The notes under the pieces are model-generated. The model ran no database searches, had not been told where the DNA came from, and saw only the letters and a program-made list of their open reading frames with translations. Shown one piece after another: positions 24,482 through 33,198 of a stretch of DNA of 64,000 nt. This DNA is from Egibacter rhizosphaerae. Its GTDB lineage: Bacteria > Actinomycetota > Nitriliruptoria > Euzebyales > Egibacteraceae. Every line of letters begins with the position of its first letter. Position 1 is the stretch's first letter. The stretch is taken from NCBI RefSeq assembly GCF_004322855.1, contig NZ_CP036402.1, positions 4,216,001 to 4,280,000 on the forward strand, given 5' to 3'. A program made the translations under genes and the position numbers.

Positions 24482-24988
24482 GTGCGCCTGCTCGTCCTCC
24501 ATGGACCGAACCTGAGCCAGCTCGGGACGCGCGATCCGACCCATTACGGGACCGCGACCCTCGCGGACGCCGTCGCTGTGGTGCGCGCGGTCCATCCGGA
24601 CACCGACAGCGCCCAGTACGAGGACGAGGGCGCGCTCGTGCGCCGGGTCCACGACGCGCGCCGCGACGGGACCAGCGCGGTGATCTGCAACGCGGGCGCG
24701 CTCACCCACTACAGCTGGGCGCTGCACGATGCGCTCGAGCTGCTCGAGGTCCCGATCGTCGAGGTGCACCTCTCGCAGATCCACGCGCGAGAGCCGTTCC
24801 GCCACCACAGCGTCGTCGCCCCGGTCGCCGACGTGTCGATCTCGGGCGCGGGCCTCGTCGGGTACCGGCTGGCGGCGGAGGCCGCGCGAGCGCTGCTCGG
24901 ACTGGAGTCGTCGTCCGGGGAGGAGTCGTCGTCCGGGGAGGAGTCGTCGCCCGGGGATGGGGCCTCGCTCGGGGGCGAGGCGTCGTGA
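24482..24988 (+). CDS. aroQ: 3-Dehydroquinate dehydratase, type II
   Basis: 168 residues from GTG 24482. It removes water from 3-dehydroquinate to give 3-dehydroshikimate. Family landmarks: LVLHGPNLSQLGTRDP, the catalytic Tyr in THYGTATL, ICNAGALTHYSWALHDAL, and EVHLSQIHAREPFRHHS with the catalytic His. The last 25 residues are Ser/Glu/Gly repeats (18-bp units) and not part of the fold. The stop overlaps the next gene's GTG. Confidence 0.95.
   Translation: MRLLVLHGPNLSQLGTRDPTHYGTATLADAVAVVRAVHPDTDSAQYEDEGALVRRVHDARRDGTSAVICNAGALTHYSWALHDALELLEVPIVEVHLSQIHAREPFRHHSVVAPVADVSISGAGLVGYRLAAEAARALLGLESSSGEESSSGEESSPGDGASLGGEAS
24905..24958 (+). repeat. Three 18-bp tandem repeats in the AroQ tail
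   Basis: Units at 24905, 24923 and 24941 (GAGTCGTCGTCCGGGGAG, the last with two changes) encode ESSSGE-type hexapeptides at the very end of AroQ. Confidence 0.85.
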
Positions 24989-26207
24989 CTGCCGCTGCCT
25001 CGCACGCGTCCGACCCGGCTGCGGGCCCGGGACCCGACGGCGAGGAGGCCGCGGATCACGCCTCGCGCCGTGCCCGTGCCGTCGAGGCGCTCGATGACCT
25101 GGACGCGCTGCTTGTCACCCGTGCCCCCAACGTCCGTTGGCTCACCGGGTTCGCCGGCTCCTCGGGCGCGCTGCTGCTGCACCGTGACGGGCGCGCGGTG
25201 CTCGCCACCGACGGGCGCTACGCCGAACGGGCGGCCGCGACCGGGCTGGAGGTGGCCCTCGACCGGAGCGACGACTGGCTCGACGAGGCCATCGCCGGCG
25301 TGCACCGGCTGGGCGTCGAGGCGCACGGCCTCACCTGGGAGCGCGCCCGCCGGCTCGCCGACCAGTGGTCGACGGCGGCCGTCGAACCCGCGGGCCGCCT
25401 CGTCGAAGGGCTGCGCCTGCGCAAGGACGCCTCCGAGATCGCCGCCCTGCGTCGTGCCTGCGCGATCACCGCGCAGGTGCTCGGTGAGCTGCTCCCGGCC
25501 CTCGAGCCCGGCGAGTCCGAGCGCTCGGTGGCCGCCCGGGTGGAGCACGCGTTGCGGGCTCACGGCGCGGAGGATCGCGCGTTCCCGACGATCGTGGCCA
25601 GCGGACCCAACGGGGCGCACCCGCACCACGAACCGGGCGACCGCGTGCTCGCCGAGGGGGACTTCGTCACCGTCGACGCCGGTGCGCGCGTCGCGGGCTA
25701 CCACGCCGACATGACCCGCACCGTGGCGATCGGCGAGCCGCCTCGCAGGCTGCGGACGGCCTACGAGGCGGTGCGCGCCGCGCAGGCGGCCGGCGTCGAG
25801 GCCGCCAGGGCGGGAGCGGTGCCGGGGGAGGTGGACGCGGCGGCCCGGGCCGTGCTCGCACGCCACGAGCTCGCGGAGGCCTGCGTGCACCCGACCGGTC
25901 ACGGCGTCGGGCTCGAGGTTCACGAACCGCCGATCCTGCGAGCCGCGCAGCCCGAAGCTCGCCGGGACGTTCCTGCGGGTGAGTCCGTGCCCGAGGGTGG
26001 ATCCGTCCCTACGGGCGCTCGTGAGGGCAAGCTCCCCGATCCCTTCGCTACACTGCTCGCTTGGTCCACCATTACCGTCGAGCCCGGCGTCTACCTGCCG
26101 GGGCTCGGGGAATCCGAATCGAGGACACGGTGCTGGTCGGCCCTGACCGCGCCGAGGTCCTCACCCCCATGACGACCGAGCTGATCACCTGCGAGCGGAG
26201 CGCGTGA
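24985..26207 (+). pseudogene. pepP: Xaa-Pro aminopeptidase-type gene with a C-terminal frameshift
   Basis: M24 metallopeptidase (creatinase fold). The open frame ends at 26172, but the family C-terminus is in another frame. After PGVYLPGLG (about 26108) one G is missing from a GGGG run; restoring it gives GIRIEDTVLVGPDRAEVLTP up to TGA 26205-26207, directly before efp. Metal ligands Asp231, Asp242, His306 (HPTGHGVG) and Glu366 (TVEPG) are intact, but the last ligand, the Glu of RIEDT, is lost in the frame as read. There is also an unusual insert of about 30 residues between the His and Glu motifs. The lesion could be real or a sequencing error in a homopolymer. Confidence 0.8.
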
Positions 26208-26765
26208 ATGGTCTCCACGAACAACCTCAAGAACGGCATGACCCTGGTCGTGGACGGTGAGATCTGGCGCGTGGACTCGTTCCAACATGTCAAGCCCGGA
26301 AAGGGCGGGGCGTTCGTGCGCACGACCCTCAAGAACGTGCGCAACGGCAAGACGCTCGACAAGCGCTTCCGCGCCGACGAGCAGGTCGAGCAGGCGATCC
26401 TCGAGCGCCGGCAGCTGCAGTTCCTGTATCGCGAGGGCACTCAGCTGGTGTTCATGGACACCGAGACCTTCGATCAGTCCCCGGTCGAGGAGAGCCGCCT
26501 GGGCGACGCCACCCGCTGGATCCGCGACGGCGACAGCGTCGAGCTCGTCTTCCACGAGGGCCAGGTCATCGACGTGAACCTTCCCGCCAGCATCGAGGTG
26601 GAGGTCACCGAATCCGAACCGGGCCACGCCGGCGACCGCGTCTCCGGCGCGACGAAACCGGCGACCGTCGAGACGGGCGCGGTGGTGCAGGTGCCCCTCT
26701 TCATCGAGCCGGGCGACCGGGTCAAGGTCGACACCCGGGACGGCAGCTACCTCTCGCGGACGTAG
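26208..26765 (+). CDS. efp: Translation elongation factor P
   Basis: 185 residues. EF-P relieves ribosomes stalled on proline runs. The three-domain layout is clear: KOW-like N-terminus with the tip loop KPGKGGAF (Lys32), middle OB domain (LDKRFRADEQVEQAILERR) and C-terminal OB domain ending TRDGSYLSR. The ATG directly follows the restored pepP stop. A proline-rich, high-GC proteome makes EF-P important here. Confidence 0.97.
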   Translation: MVSTNNLKNGMTLVVDGEIWRVDSFQHVKPGKGGAFVRTTLKNVRNGKTLDKRFRADEQVEQAILERRQLQFLYREGTQLVFMDTETFDQSPVEESRLGDATRWIRDGDSVELVFHEGQVIDVNLPASIEVEVTESEPGHAGDRVSGATKPATVETGAVVQVPLFIEPGDRVKVDTRDGSYLSRT

Positions 26766-26768
26766 GCC

Positions 26769-27167
26769 ATGGTCAGCCGCCACGACGCCCGACGACGCGC
26801 GCTCGCGATCCTGTACGAGGCGGACGTGCGGGATCACTCGACCGCCGACGTCCTGGCCGTCCACGAGGCCAGCGACGACCCACCGCCCGAGTTCGCGAGC
26901 GAGCTCGTGCGCGGCGTCGCCGGGCGGCGCGACGAGCTCGATGCGGGCATTTCCGCCCATGCCGTCGAGTGGCGCGTGGAGCGGATGCCGGTCGTCGATC
27001 GCAACCTCCTGCGGCTCGGGTTGTGGGAGATCCGCCACTCGGAGGTGCCCGACGCGGTCGCGATCGACGAAGCCGTGGAACTTGCCAAGGAGCTGTCGAC
27101 CGACGACAGCGGGCGGTTCGTCAACGGGGTGCTCGCGCGCGCGGCCGCCTCGCCCGCTGCCTCCTGA
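26769..27167 (+). CDS. nusB: Transcription antitermination factor NusB
   Basis: 132 residues, usual length. All-helical NusB binds boxA RNA with S10 during rRNA transcription. Landmarks: RRRALAILYEADV, VRGVAGRRDELDAGI, PVVDRNLLRLGLWEIRH, VAIDEAVELAKELSTDDSGRFVNGVL. It starts 3 bases after efp, the common efp-nusB pair. Confidence 0.96.
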   Translation: MVSRHDARRRALAILYEADVRDHSTADVLAVHEASDDPPPEFASELVRGVAGRRDELDAGISAHAVEWRVERMPVVDRNLLRLGLWEIRHSEVPDAVAIDEAVELAKELSTDDSGRFVNGVLARAAASPAAS

Positions 27168-27257
27168 CCGCCCCGATCACCCGCCTTCACACCGTCCGGT
27201 CGGCACGGCTTGCCCGGTTGGACGACCCGATGCGTCGCCGTAACTCCAGGATCCGTC

Positions 27258-27286
27258 TCGACCCCTGTCGTGAGGTCCGGTAGGCT
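27258..27286 (+). promoter_or_regulatory. Candidate promoter of the exported hydrolase gene
   Basis: TCGACC (27258-27263) and TAGGCT (27281-27286) are 17 bases apart and lie about 105 bases before the ATG, in the 223-base gap after nusB. The -10 fits TANNNT; the -35 is partial. Confidence 0.4.
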
Positions 27287-27390
27287 CCGTTGCTCGGGCG
27301 GGTACGGTCGCGAGTTCCACGCCATGCGGGCACGGGGGACGGGGCGGCGCGGGCCCTGCCCGGCACGCCGCCGACCACCCGGGAGGACCC

Positions 27391-30123
27391 ATGTCGATCA
27401 CCCGCACGCTGCCGCGCCTCGTCTGCCTCGTCGGTCTCGTCGCGGCGTTGGGGCTCGCGTTCGCACTGGCCGGGGCCGAGGCCACGGCGAGCACGGAGGA
27501 CGTCGTGGACGGCGAACTCGAGCCGGTCGCCGACTGCTGGGACATCGAACTGCCGCCGGACGCCGACGTCGACTGCGCGACGCTCGAGGTGCCCGCGGAC
27601 CACGCCGATCCCGACGGTGCGAGCCTCGATCTCGCGGTCGCGATCGTGCGTACCGACGCCGACGAGCCGCGCGAACCCCTCGTGCGTCTGGCCGGCGGGC
27701 CGGGTGGGCGCCTCGTCGGCCCGGAGCTCGCGGCCCTCGCCGCGAACCCCGAGGGGCTGATCGGGGACGCGGCCGCCGACCGCGACCTCGTACTCGTCGA
27801 TCAACGCGGCGTCGGGCTGAGCGAGCCCTCCCTCGCCTGCCCCGAGGTCGACGCCGACGTGCTGCCCGGAGGGGTGGGCGCGCTGCCCGGAGGGGTGAGC
27901 GCGCCGGGCGCAGTGATGGACGCGCTGCCCGGAGGGGCGGGCGCGCCGGGCGGAGTGATGGACGCGCTGCCCGGAGGGGTGAGCACGCCGGCCGCAGGGG
28001 TGCACGCGCCGGCCGACGGCCACGAGGATGCGGCACCGGAGCTGCGCGTGCTGCCGTACGTGCTGTCGGAGCACCAGACCACCGACCCGCTCGCGAGCTT
28101 CGAGGCGTGCTTCGAGCGCCTCGACGAGGAAGTCGACCTCTCGGCGTTCACCACCGCGCAGAACGCCGACGACCTGCGGGTGCTGCGCACCGCGCTCGCC
28201 CGTGATGCCGGCACCGATCCTTCCGAGGCGCAGATCGCCCTCTACGGCGTGAGCTACGGCGCGAAGCTCGCCCTCACCGCCGCCGACCGCGCCCCGGACG
28301 AGTGGTCGGCGGTCGTGCTGTCCTCGCCGCTGGCGCTCGACCGCTCCTTCTACGAGGAGTTGCCGGCGTCGTTCGACGACACCCTCGATCGCCTCGACGC
28401 CGCGTGCGCCGCGGATCCGACGTGCGCACAGCGCTTCGCCGAACCGCGGGGAAGCCTCGACACGGCGGTCGAGGACCTGGCCGACGGGCCGGCGGTCGAG
28501 ACCGTGCCCGACCCCGAGGGGGGCGAGCCGCACCAACTCGCGCTCGACGCGACGACCGCGGCCAACCTCGGCTTCCAGCTCTTCTACCAGCCGCCGGGGG
28601 CGCAGCCCGCCGCGTACGAGGCGATGGCCGAGGCGCGCGTCGCCGATCTCCTGCTCGGGTTCACCACGCCCCAGCCGCTGCCCCCGCAGCCGGATGACCC
28701 TGACGACCCGCGCGCCCCGGGGCAGAGCCTCGGCATGCTCCAGTCGTTCGTCTGCGCCGAGGAGGTCGCCTACGCCGACGAGGAGGCTTACGCCGACGCG
28801 GCCGGGGCCTCGGCAGCGGTGGGGGTATTCGCCCACGCGCCGCTGTTCGGCCTCATCGGCCCCGACGTGTGCGACGTCTGGGACGTGCCCGCGGCCGACC
28901 CGGACCCGTTCGCGGAGGTCGACACCGACACGCCGCTGCTCGTCGTGACCGGAGGCCTCGATCACATCACCCCGCCGTCATGGGGCGAGACCGTCGCCGA
29001 TCGCGCCCAGGACGCCCAGCTCGTCGAGGTCCCGTCGGCATCCCACGCGCCGGCCGAGCAGGCCGGGCCGTGCGGCGCCGAGCTCGTGGCCTCCTTCCTC
29101 GATGACCCCGAGGCCGAGATCGACGCGACGTGCGCGACCGAGCCGCCGCCACGGTTCCACCCGGTGCTGTCGGAGGCCCCGACGGTGGGGGTCGCACGCG
29201 TCGCGGGCGACGACCGTTACGAGACCGCCGCGGCGCTGTCGGGCTGGTCGCGCCCGCAGGGAGCGGCGACCGCCGTGGTGGCGTCCGGTGAGACGTTCCC
29301 CGACGCCCTGAGCGGTGGTGCGGCCGCGGGGGCGCTCGGCGGCTCGCTGGTGCTCACCCCCGCCGATGAGCTTTCCGACGAGGCCGCCGAGGAACTCGCC
29401 CGACTCGCGCCCGCACAGGTGTACGTGGCCGGCGGCAGCGAGGCGGTTGCCGACGCGGTCGTCGACGCGATCGGAGAGGCCGTCGGGGCACCTGTCGAAC
29501 GGCTCGCCGGAGCGGACCGCTACGAGACCGCCGCGGCGGTCAGCGCGGCGACCGCACCGGATCCGGAGGAGGTCGGAACCGTCTACCTCGCGACCGGCGA
29601 GGCGTTCCCCGACGCGCTGAGCGGCGGGGCCAGCGCGGCGGCCGAGCAGGCCCCACTGCTCCTGTCGCACGCCGACCGGATGCCGGAGGCCACCGCAGCG
29701 GAACTCGACCGTCTCGACCCCGACGAGGTCGTCGTCCTCGGCGGCACCGCCGCGCTGTCGGGGGAGGTCGCCGGGGAGGTCGCGGAGACCGGTGCCGAGG
29801 TGACCCGCGTCGATGGGGAAGACCGCTACGAGACTGCCGCGGCCGTGGCCGAACGCGTCGGCCCCGGGATCGGATGGGCCTTCGTCGCCAGCGGCGAGAC
29901 CTTCGCGGACGCGCTGGCCGCCGGGCCAGTGGCGGCCGGACGGGGACCGCTCCTGCTCGCGCGGCCGGACGCGGTGCCCGCGGCGACCGAGGCGGCCCTC
30001 ACTGCCAGGGCGCCGGACTACGTCGGCCTCGCCGGTGGCTCCGCCGCGGTGGGCGAGGAGACCGCGGTCGCTTTCGGGCGGTTCGCCGAGTTCAGCCTCG
30101 GGGACGGCGCGGTCCCGGAGTGA
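27391..30123 (+). CDS. Exported alpha/beta hydrolase (tripeptidyl aminopeptidase-like) with three cell-wall-binding repeats
   Basis: 910 residues. A signal peptide (about 1-30) leads to an alpha/beta hydrolase with LAGGPGG, DQRGVGLSEPSL, nucleophile Ser288 in GVSYGAK, Asp in GGLDHITPP and His in SASHAPAEQ, the pattern of proline iminopeptidase/TAP-type enzymes. From about 600 onward there are three cell-wall-binding repeat 2 units, each opening DDRYETAA or similar and containing PDALSGG, which anchor proteins to the wall. A repeat-encoded Gly/Pro insert (about 157-205) separates early strands of the hydrolase. It probably trims peptides outside the cell. A strong terminator follows. Confidence 0.9.
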   Translation: MSITRTLPRLVCLVGLVAALGLAFALAGAEATASTEDVVDGELEPVADCWDIELPPDADVDCATLEVPADHADPDGASLDLAVAIVRTDADEPREPLVRLAGGPGGRLVGPELAALAANPEGLIGDAAADRDLVLVDQRGVGLSEPSLACPEVDADVLPGGVGALPGGVSAPGAVMDALPGGAGAPGGVMDALPGGVSTPAAGVHAPADGHEDAAPELRVLPYVLSEHQTTDPLASFEACFERLDEEVDLSAFTTAQNADDLRVLRTALARDAGTDPSEAQIALYGVSYGAKLALTAADRAPDEWSAVVLSSPLALDRSFYEELPASFDDTLDRLDAACAADPTCAQRFAEPRGSLDTAVEDLADGPAVETVPDPEGGEPHQLALDATTAANLGFQLFYQPPGAQPAAYEAMAEARVADLLLGFTTPQPLPPQPDDPDDPRAPGQSLGMLQSFVCAEEVAYADEEAYADAAGASAAVGVFAHAPLFGLIGPDVCDVWDVPAADPDPFAEVDTDTPLLVVTGGLDHITPPSWGETVADRAQDAQLVEVPSASHAPAEQAGPCGAELVASFLDDPEAEIDATCATEPPPRFHPVLSEAPTVGVARVAGDDRYETAAALSGWSRPQGAATAVVASGETFPDALSGGAAAGALGGSLVLTPADELSDEAAEELARLAPAQVYVAGGSEAVADAVVDAIGEAVGAPVERLAGADRYETAAAVSAATAPDPEEVGTVYLATGEAFPDALSGGASAAAEQAPLLLSHADRMPEATAAELDRLDPDEVVVLGGTAALSGEVAGEVAETGAEVTRVDGEDRYETAAAVAERVGPGIGWAFVASGETFADALAAGPVAAGRGPLLLARPDAVPAATEAALTARAPDYVGLAGGSAAVGEETAVAFGRFAEFSLGDGAVPE
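27859..28005 (+). repeat. 42-bp tandem repeats inside the hydrolase gene
   Basis: Three units of 42 bases start at 27880, 27922 and 27964 after a 21-base half unit at 27859. They encode LPGGV-type Gly/Pro sequence with a recurring APGAVMDA. The insert falls between SLACPEV and the ELRVLPYVLSEHQT strand of the hydrolase. Confidence 0.85.
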
Positions 30124-30153
30124 GCCGGCCGACCTGAGCGGCCTCGCACGTGT

Positions 30154-30191
30154 GGGGAACGTCCGGATCAGACCCGAGCCGGACGTTCCCC
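30154..30191 (+). terminator. Terminator after the hydrolase gene
   Basis: GGGGAACGTCCGG pairs perfectly with CCGGACGTTCCCC (13 bp, 12-base loop), followed by ATATTC. A second perfect 9-bp hairpin comes 19 bases later, so this may be a tandem terminator. Confidence 0.8.
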
Positions 30192-30443
30192 ATATTCGTG
30201 CGACTCGTTCCTCGCGGGCGTCGCGGCCCGCGAGTTGAACTCGGCTGATGTCCGAGCCGACGGCCGAGGAGGATTCAGCGCTCGCCGGCGCAGCCGCTGC
30301 GTCCGAGGAGGTCTGGCAACGCGCCGGCCCCGCACGCGGCACGGCGCGATGTGTGGTCGATGATCATATGTCAACCAGTTAACGGTACAGAACACGAGAT
30401 AAGCCTTGATCGCTTAACTCATCCCCAAAGACGCAAGAAATGA

Positions 30444-30472
30444 TTGCGAATGGTCGGAGATGATGGCATACT
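30444..30472 (+). promoter_or_regulatory. Promoter predicted to give a leaderless HNH mRNA
   Basis: TTGCGA (30444-30449) and CATACT (30467-30472) are 17 bases apart, each matching four of six consensus positions. The expected start of transcription, about 7 bases after the -10, falls on the ATG at 30479. No Shine-Dalgarno precedes that ATG, which supports a leaderless transcript. Confidence 0.5.
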
Positions 30473-30478
30473 GAGAAC

Positions 30479-32473
30479 ATGAGTTCGATGGCGCTGGTCG
30501 CGGAGATGGCCCCGCCGTACGACGCGGGGTACAGCACCGATGAGTCGCGCGCGGTGGATGTGCCCACCGATCTTGCTGCCGCGGGGGCGGCGCACGGGAA
30601 GTCCGATCGGTGGTCGGCTGCTGATGACTCCCGCGCGGTGCTGGAAGCGATCGCCGACAGCGTGGGCGCGTTGCAGAGGGCACCGCTGTCCAGCAGCGAG
30701 AGCGACGAGGTCTTGCTCGACTCTGTGGAGGAGCTCGTGCGCCTCGAGCGGACGCTCGGCGCTGAACGGCTGCGCCGGCTGCGAGAGATCGATGAACGCC
30801 AGGCGCAGTTGGTTCACGGGACGGCGTCGACGGCGCGGTGGTTGATCGAGCGGTTGCAGCTCACGAGGAACGAGGCGCACAAGCAGGTCAAGACGGCGGC
30901 GGCGACCTCGGCGATCCCGGAGACGTTCGCTGAGTTCGCCGCGGGCCGAGTGGGCGAGGACCACGTCCACCTGGCCGCCCGCCAGTACGACGAGCTGCGC
31001 AAGCGAGCGCGCGAAGAAGGTGACCGTACCGGGCAGACACACGATGGCCGGGTCCCTGATGGTGGCCCGGGTCCTGACGGTGGTCCGGGTCCTGACGGTG
31101 ACCCGGGTCCAGCCGATCGCCAGCAGGCCGAAGACGACAGCACAGGCGGTGCCGAGCCCGGTGCTGGGACGCCGGGAGACGGCGACGCTAGGCCAGACTC
31201 CGGGCTACCGGGTGGCGGAGCGGGGTCGTGGAACGAGCTGCTCGATGGCTTCGATCGCGCGGCGCGCGAGGCCGCGTCCGGCAACGACCGTGCCGAGTTT
31301 CGACGGCGCCTCGACCGGTGGCGGCGCGAGCACCACCCGGACGATCCCGCGCAGCGCGAGCGGAAGGCGTTCCCGAAGCGGCGGTTCTGGATCGCGGGGG
31401 AACCGGACGAGGACGGGCTGGTCGCGTTCGGCGGCCACGCCGAGCCGCTCGGGTTGGCCTACCTGCGAGCCGCGATCGATTCGCTGTCTCGTCCGGCGAC
31501 CGCTCCCGTCCCGGAAGGGGATGACGCCGGCGAAGGTGCCGCCGGTGACGGTACTGCCGGTGACGGTGCCGTCGGTGAGGCTGCTACCGGCCACGGTGCT
31601 GCCGGCGACGGCACTGCCGACGGCGGTGAGACCGCCGACAGGGGGCGCCGCAAGGGTGGTGGCACCGACCGGCGTTCGACCGAACGCACGCGGCAGCAGC
31701 GCCAGTACGACGCGCTGATCGCCCTGGCCCGTCGCGCCATGCGGGCCGGTGAGCTCCCGCGCAATGCGCACGCCCCGGCGCACGTGTTGCTGCGCACCTC
31801 GCCAGAGGCGTTGCACGGCGATCCGGAGGGCGAGCCCAACCACCTCGACGGGGTCGGTGCGATCTCCTCGGAGACCGCCCGGCTGATCTGCTGCGAGGCG
31901 AGCCTCGCGCCGGTCACCGTCCGCAACGGCGACGTGCTCGACGCGGGACGCACGCGCCGGGAACCGAGCGCACGCCAAGTGGACGCCGTCATCGCTCGGG
32001 ACGGCGCCTGCGTGGGCTGCGGTTCGAGGGTCAGCCTCTGCCAGATCCATCACGTGCGGTGGTGGCATCGCGATGGCGGTCCCACCGACGTGGACAACTT
32101 GTGTTTGCTCTGCTGGGAGTGCCATTGGCACGTCCATCACCACGGGTGGACCGTCCACCGCCGGCCGGCGGGGGCGTTCGAGGTTCACCGACCCGGGGCG
32201 TTGGCGCGGTCGCGCGCTCGCGATCCGGGCGGTGGCGACCGGGGTGGTAGGGCTCCGGCTGGTGACGAGCCGAACCAACGGGGTCCGGATCCACGCGAGC
32301 CGGGCCAACGTGATCCGGTCGGAGCTGAGCCGGACCCACGCGAGCCGGAGCAACGGAGTGGGGTCGAACCTGAGCCGGACCCACGAGACCCGGAAAGCCG
32401 TGATCGGCGCGGCAGGGACCCGACGGGCGCGGGGCCGCCGAACGGTCGCGTGCACCAGCCGGTCGGGGGCTGA
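30479..32473 (+). CDS. DUF222 / HNH endonuclease family protein (13E12 type)
   Basis: 664 residues. An N-terminal DUF222 helical domain (about 50-180: LVRLERTLGAERLRRLREID, TARWLIERLQLTRNEA) is followed by an HNH nuclease near 505-560 with ACVGCGSRVSLCQIHHV, the VDNLCLLCWECHWHVHHH segment and the conserved Asn. This is the multi-copy actinobacterial 13E12 family, thought to behave as a selfish or mobile-associated gene; its true role is unknown. Two low-complexity repeat regions (about 190-240 and 340-400) interrupt the helical part, and the C-terminal 90 residues are Pro/Glu/Arg repeats. The AT-richer leader suggests transfer. Confidence 0.88.
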   Translation: MSSMALVAEMAPPYDAGYSTDESRAVDVPTDLAAAGAAHGKSDRWSAADDSRAVLEAIADSVGALQRAPLSSSESDEVLLDSVEELVRLERTLGAERLRRLREIDERQAQLVHGTASTARWLIERLQLTRNEAHKQVKTAAATSAIPETFAEFAAGRVGEDHVHLAARQYDELRKRAREEGDRTGQTHDGRVPDGGPGPDGGPGPDGDPGPADRQQAEDDSTGGAEPGAGTPGDGDARPDSGLPGGGAGSWNELLDGFDRAAREAASGNDRAEFRRRLDRWRREHHPDDPAQRERKAFPKRRFWIAGEPDEDGLVAFGGHAEPLGLAYLRAAIDSLSRPATAPVPEGDDAGEGAAGDGTAGDGAVGEAATGHGAAGDGTADGGETADRGRRKGGGTDRRSTERTRQQRQYDALIALARRAMRAGELPRNAHAPAHVLLRTSPEALHGDPEGEPNHLDGVGAISSETARLICCEASLAPVTVRNGDVLDAGRTRREPSARQVDAVIARDGACVGCGSRVSLCQIHHVRWWHRDGGPTDVDNLCLLCWECHWHVHHHGWTVHRRPAGAFEVHRPGALARSRARDPGGGDRGGRAPAGDEPNQRGPDPREPGQRDPVGAEPDPREPEQRSGVEPEPDPRDPESRDRRGRDPTGAGPPNGRVHQPVGG

Positions 32474-32545
32474 CCGACGAACGGTCGCAATGATGAGAGG
32501 AGAAGCGATGCCGTCCTTGCACTGCGGGCCCGGAAGACTGGTGTC

Positions 32546-32600
32546 GGGCGCACCCCGGCTGCTAGCGTGCGCCCAGCCGCCGAGGGCGGCGGCCCCGCCT
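32546..32600 (+). terminator. Possible attenuator hairpins in the pyr leader
   Basis: A stem GGGCGCAC/GTGCGCCC (32546-32553, 32567-32574) is followed by two overlapping hairpins: GCCGCC-GAG-GGCGGC (32576-32590) and GGCGG-CGGCC-CCGCC (32585-32599), the latter running into TTTAAT. Because they share the GGCGGC strand they are mutually exclusive, as in antiterminator/terminator pairs. TAGCGT (32563-32568) could instead be a -10. The T-run is short, so termination is uncertain. Confidence 0.35.
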
Positions 32601-32607
32601 TTAATCG

Positions 32608-32623
32608 CGGTCCAGTGAGGCCG
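32608..32623 (+). promoter_or_regulatory. PyrR-binding RNA loop upstream of pyrR
   Basis: GGTCCAGTGAGGCC (32609-32622) matches the PyrR-binding consensus ARUCCNGNGAGGYU at 12 of 14 positions. The two differences, at the first and last bases, keep pairing (G-C for A-U). The fold has the expected bulged U, CC/GG pairs and AGUGA loop. It directly abuts the Shine-Dalgarno GGAAAGG (32623-32629), so PyrR bound with UMP would block translation, as reported for mycobacterial pyr control. Confidence 0.8.
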
Positions 32624-32634
32624 GAAAGGTGTCC

Positions 32635-33198
32635 GTGAGCGTCGTCCTGACCGCCGACGACATCCTTCGCGCGCTTCGTCGTATGGCCCACGAGCTCGTC
32701 GAGGGCCACCACGACCTCGACCGGCTGATCCTCTTGGGCGTTCGCACCCGCGGGGTGCCGCTGGCCGAACGCCTTGCCGCCCACGTGGCCGCCGTCGAGA
32801 AGCCCGTGGCCACCGGCGCGCTCGACACGACGCTGTACCGCGACGACTACGCATCCGCGGGACCGCGACCGGTCGGGCGCACCGACCTCCCCGGATCGAT
32901 CGACGGGCGCACCGTCGTGCTCGTCGACGACGTCCTCTACACGGGTCGCACGGTGCGGGCGGCGCTCGACGCGCTCACCGACCTCGGCCGGCCCAGCGCC
33001 GTCCGCCTCGCGGTGCTCGTCGACCGCGGCCACCGCGAGCTGCCGATCCGGCCCGACATCGTCGGCAAGAACCTGCCGAGCGCGCCGGACGACCACGTGG
33101 TGGTCCGTCTCGAGGAGATCGACGGTCGGGACGAGGTCGAGCTGCTCCGGGCCGAGCCCACTCCGCACGCCGACGACGCCACGGAGGCAGGATCGTGA
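32635..33198 (+). CDS. pyrR: Bifunctional pyr operon regulator / uracil phosphoribosyltransferase PyrR
   Basis: 187 residues from GTG 32635, chosen over GTG 32629 because GGAAAGG then sits at normal spacing. PyrR binds pyr mRNA when UMP is high. PRPP loop [31 protein letters not shown] and the [18 protein letters not shown] segment typical of PyrR are present. It heads the pyrimidine operon and overlaps pyrB by 4 bases. Its own leader carries the binding loop, giving autoregulation. Confidence 0.96.
   Translation: MSVVLTADDILRALRRMAHELVEGHHDLDRLILLGVRTRGVPLAERLAAHVAAVEKPVATGALDTTLYRDDYASAGPRPVGRTDLPGSIDGRTVVLVDDVLYTGRTVRAALDALTDLGRPSAVRLAVLVDRGHRELPIRPDIVGKNLPSAPDDHVVVRLEEIDGRDEVELLRAEPTPHADDATEAGS

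Larger units (their letters stand above)
30124..30478 (+). other. Intergenic region before the HNH gene
   Basis: It begins with two hairpins (30154-30191 and CTCGCGGGC/GCCCGCGAG at 30211-30234) and a small dyad TCGGCT/AGCCGA (30241-30260). From about 30350 to 30478 the GC content drops sharply compared with the rest of the window, and the stretch ends in a promoter abutting the next ATG. No coding sequence is supported. Confidence 0.6.

Noticed and set aside
30479-32473. Defence-system nuclease
   Set aside because: DUF222/HNH proteins of the 13E12 type are common multi-copy genes without known defence role, and the neighbours are an exported hydrolase and the pyr operon.
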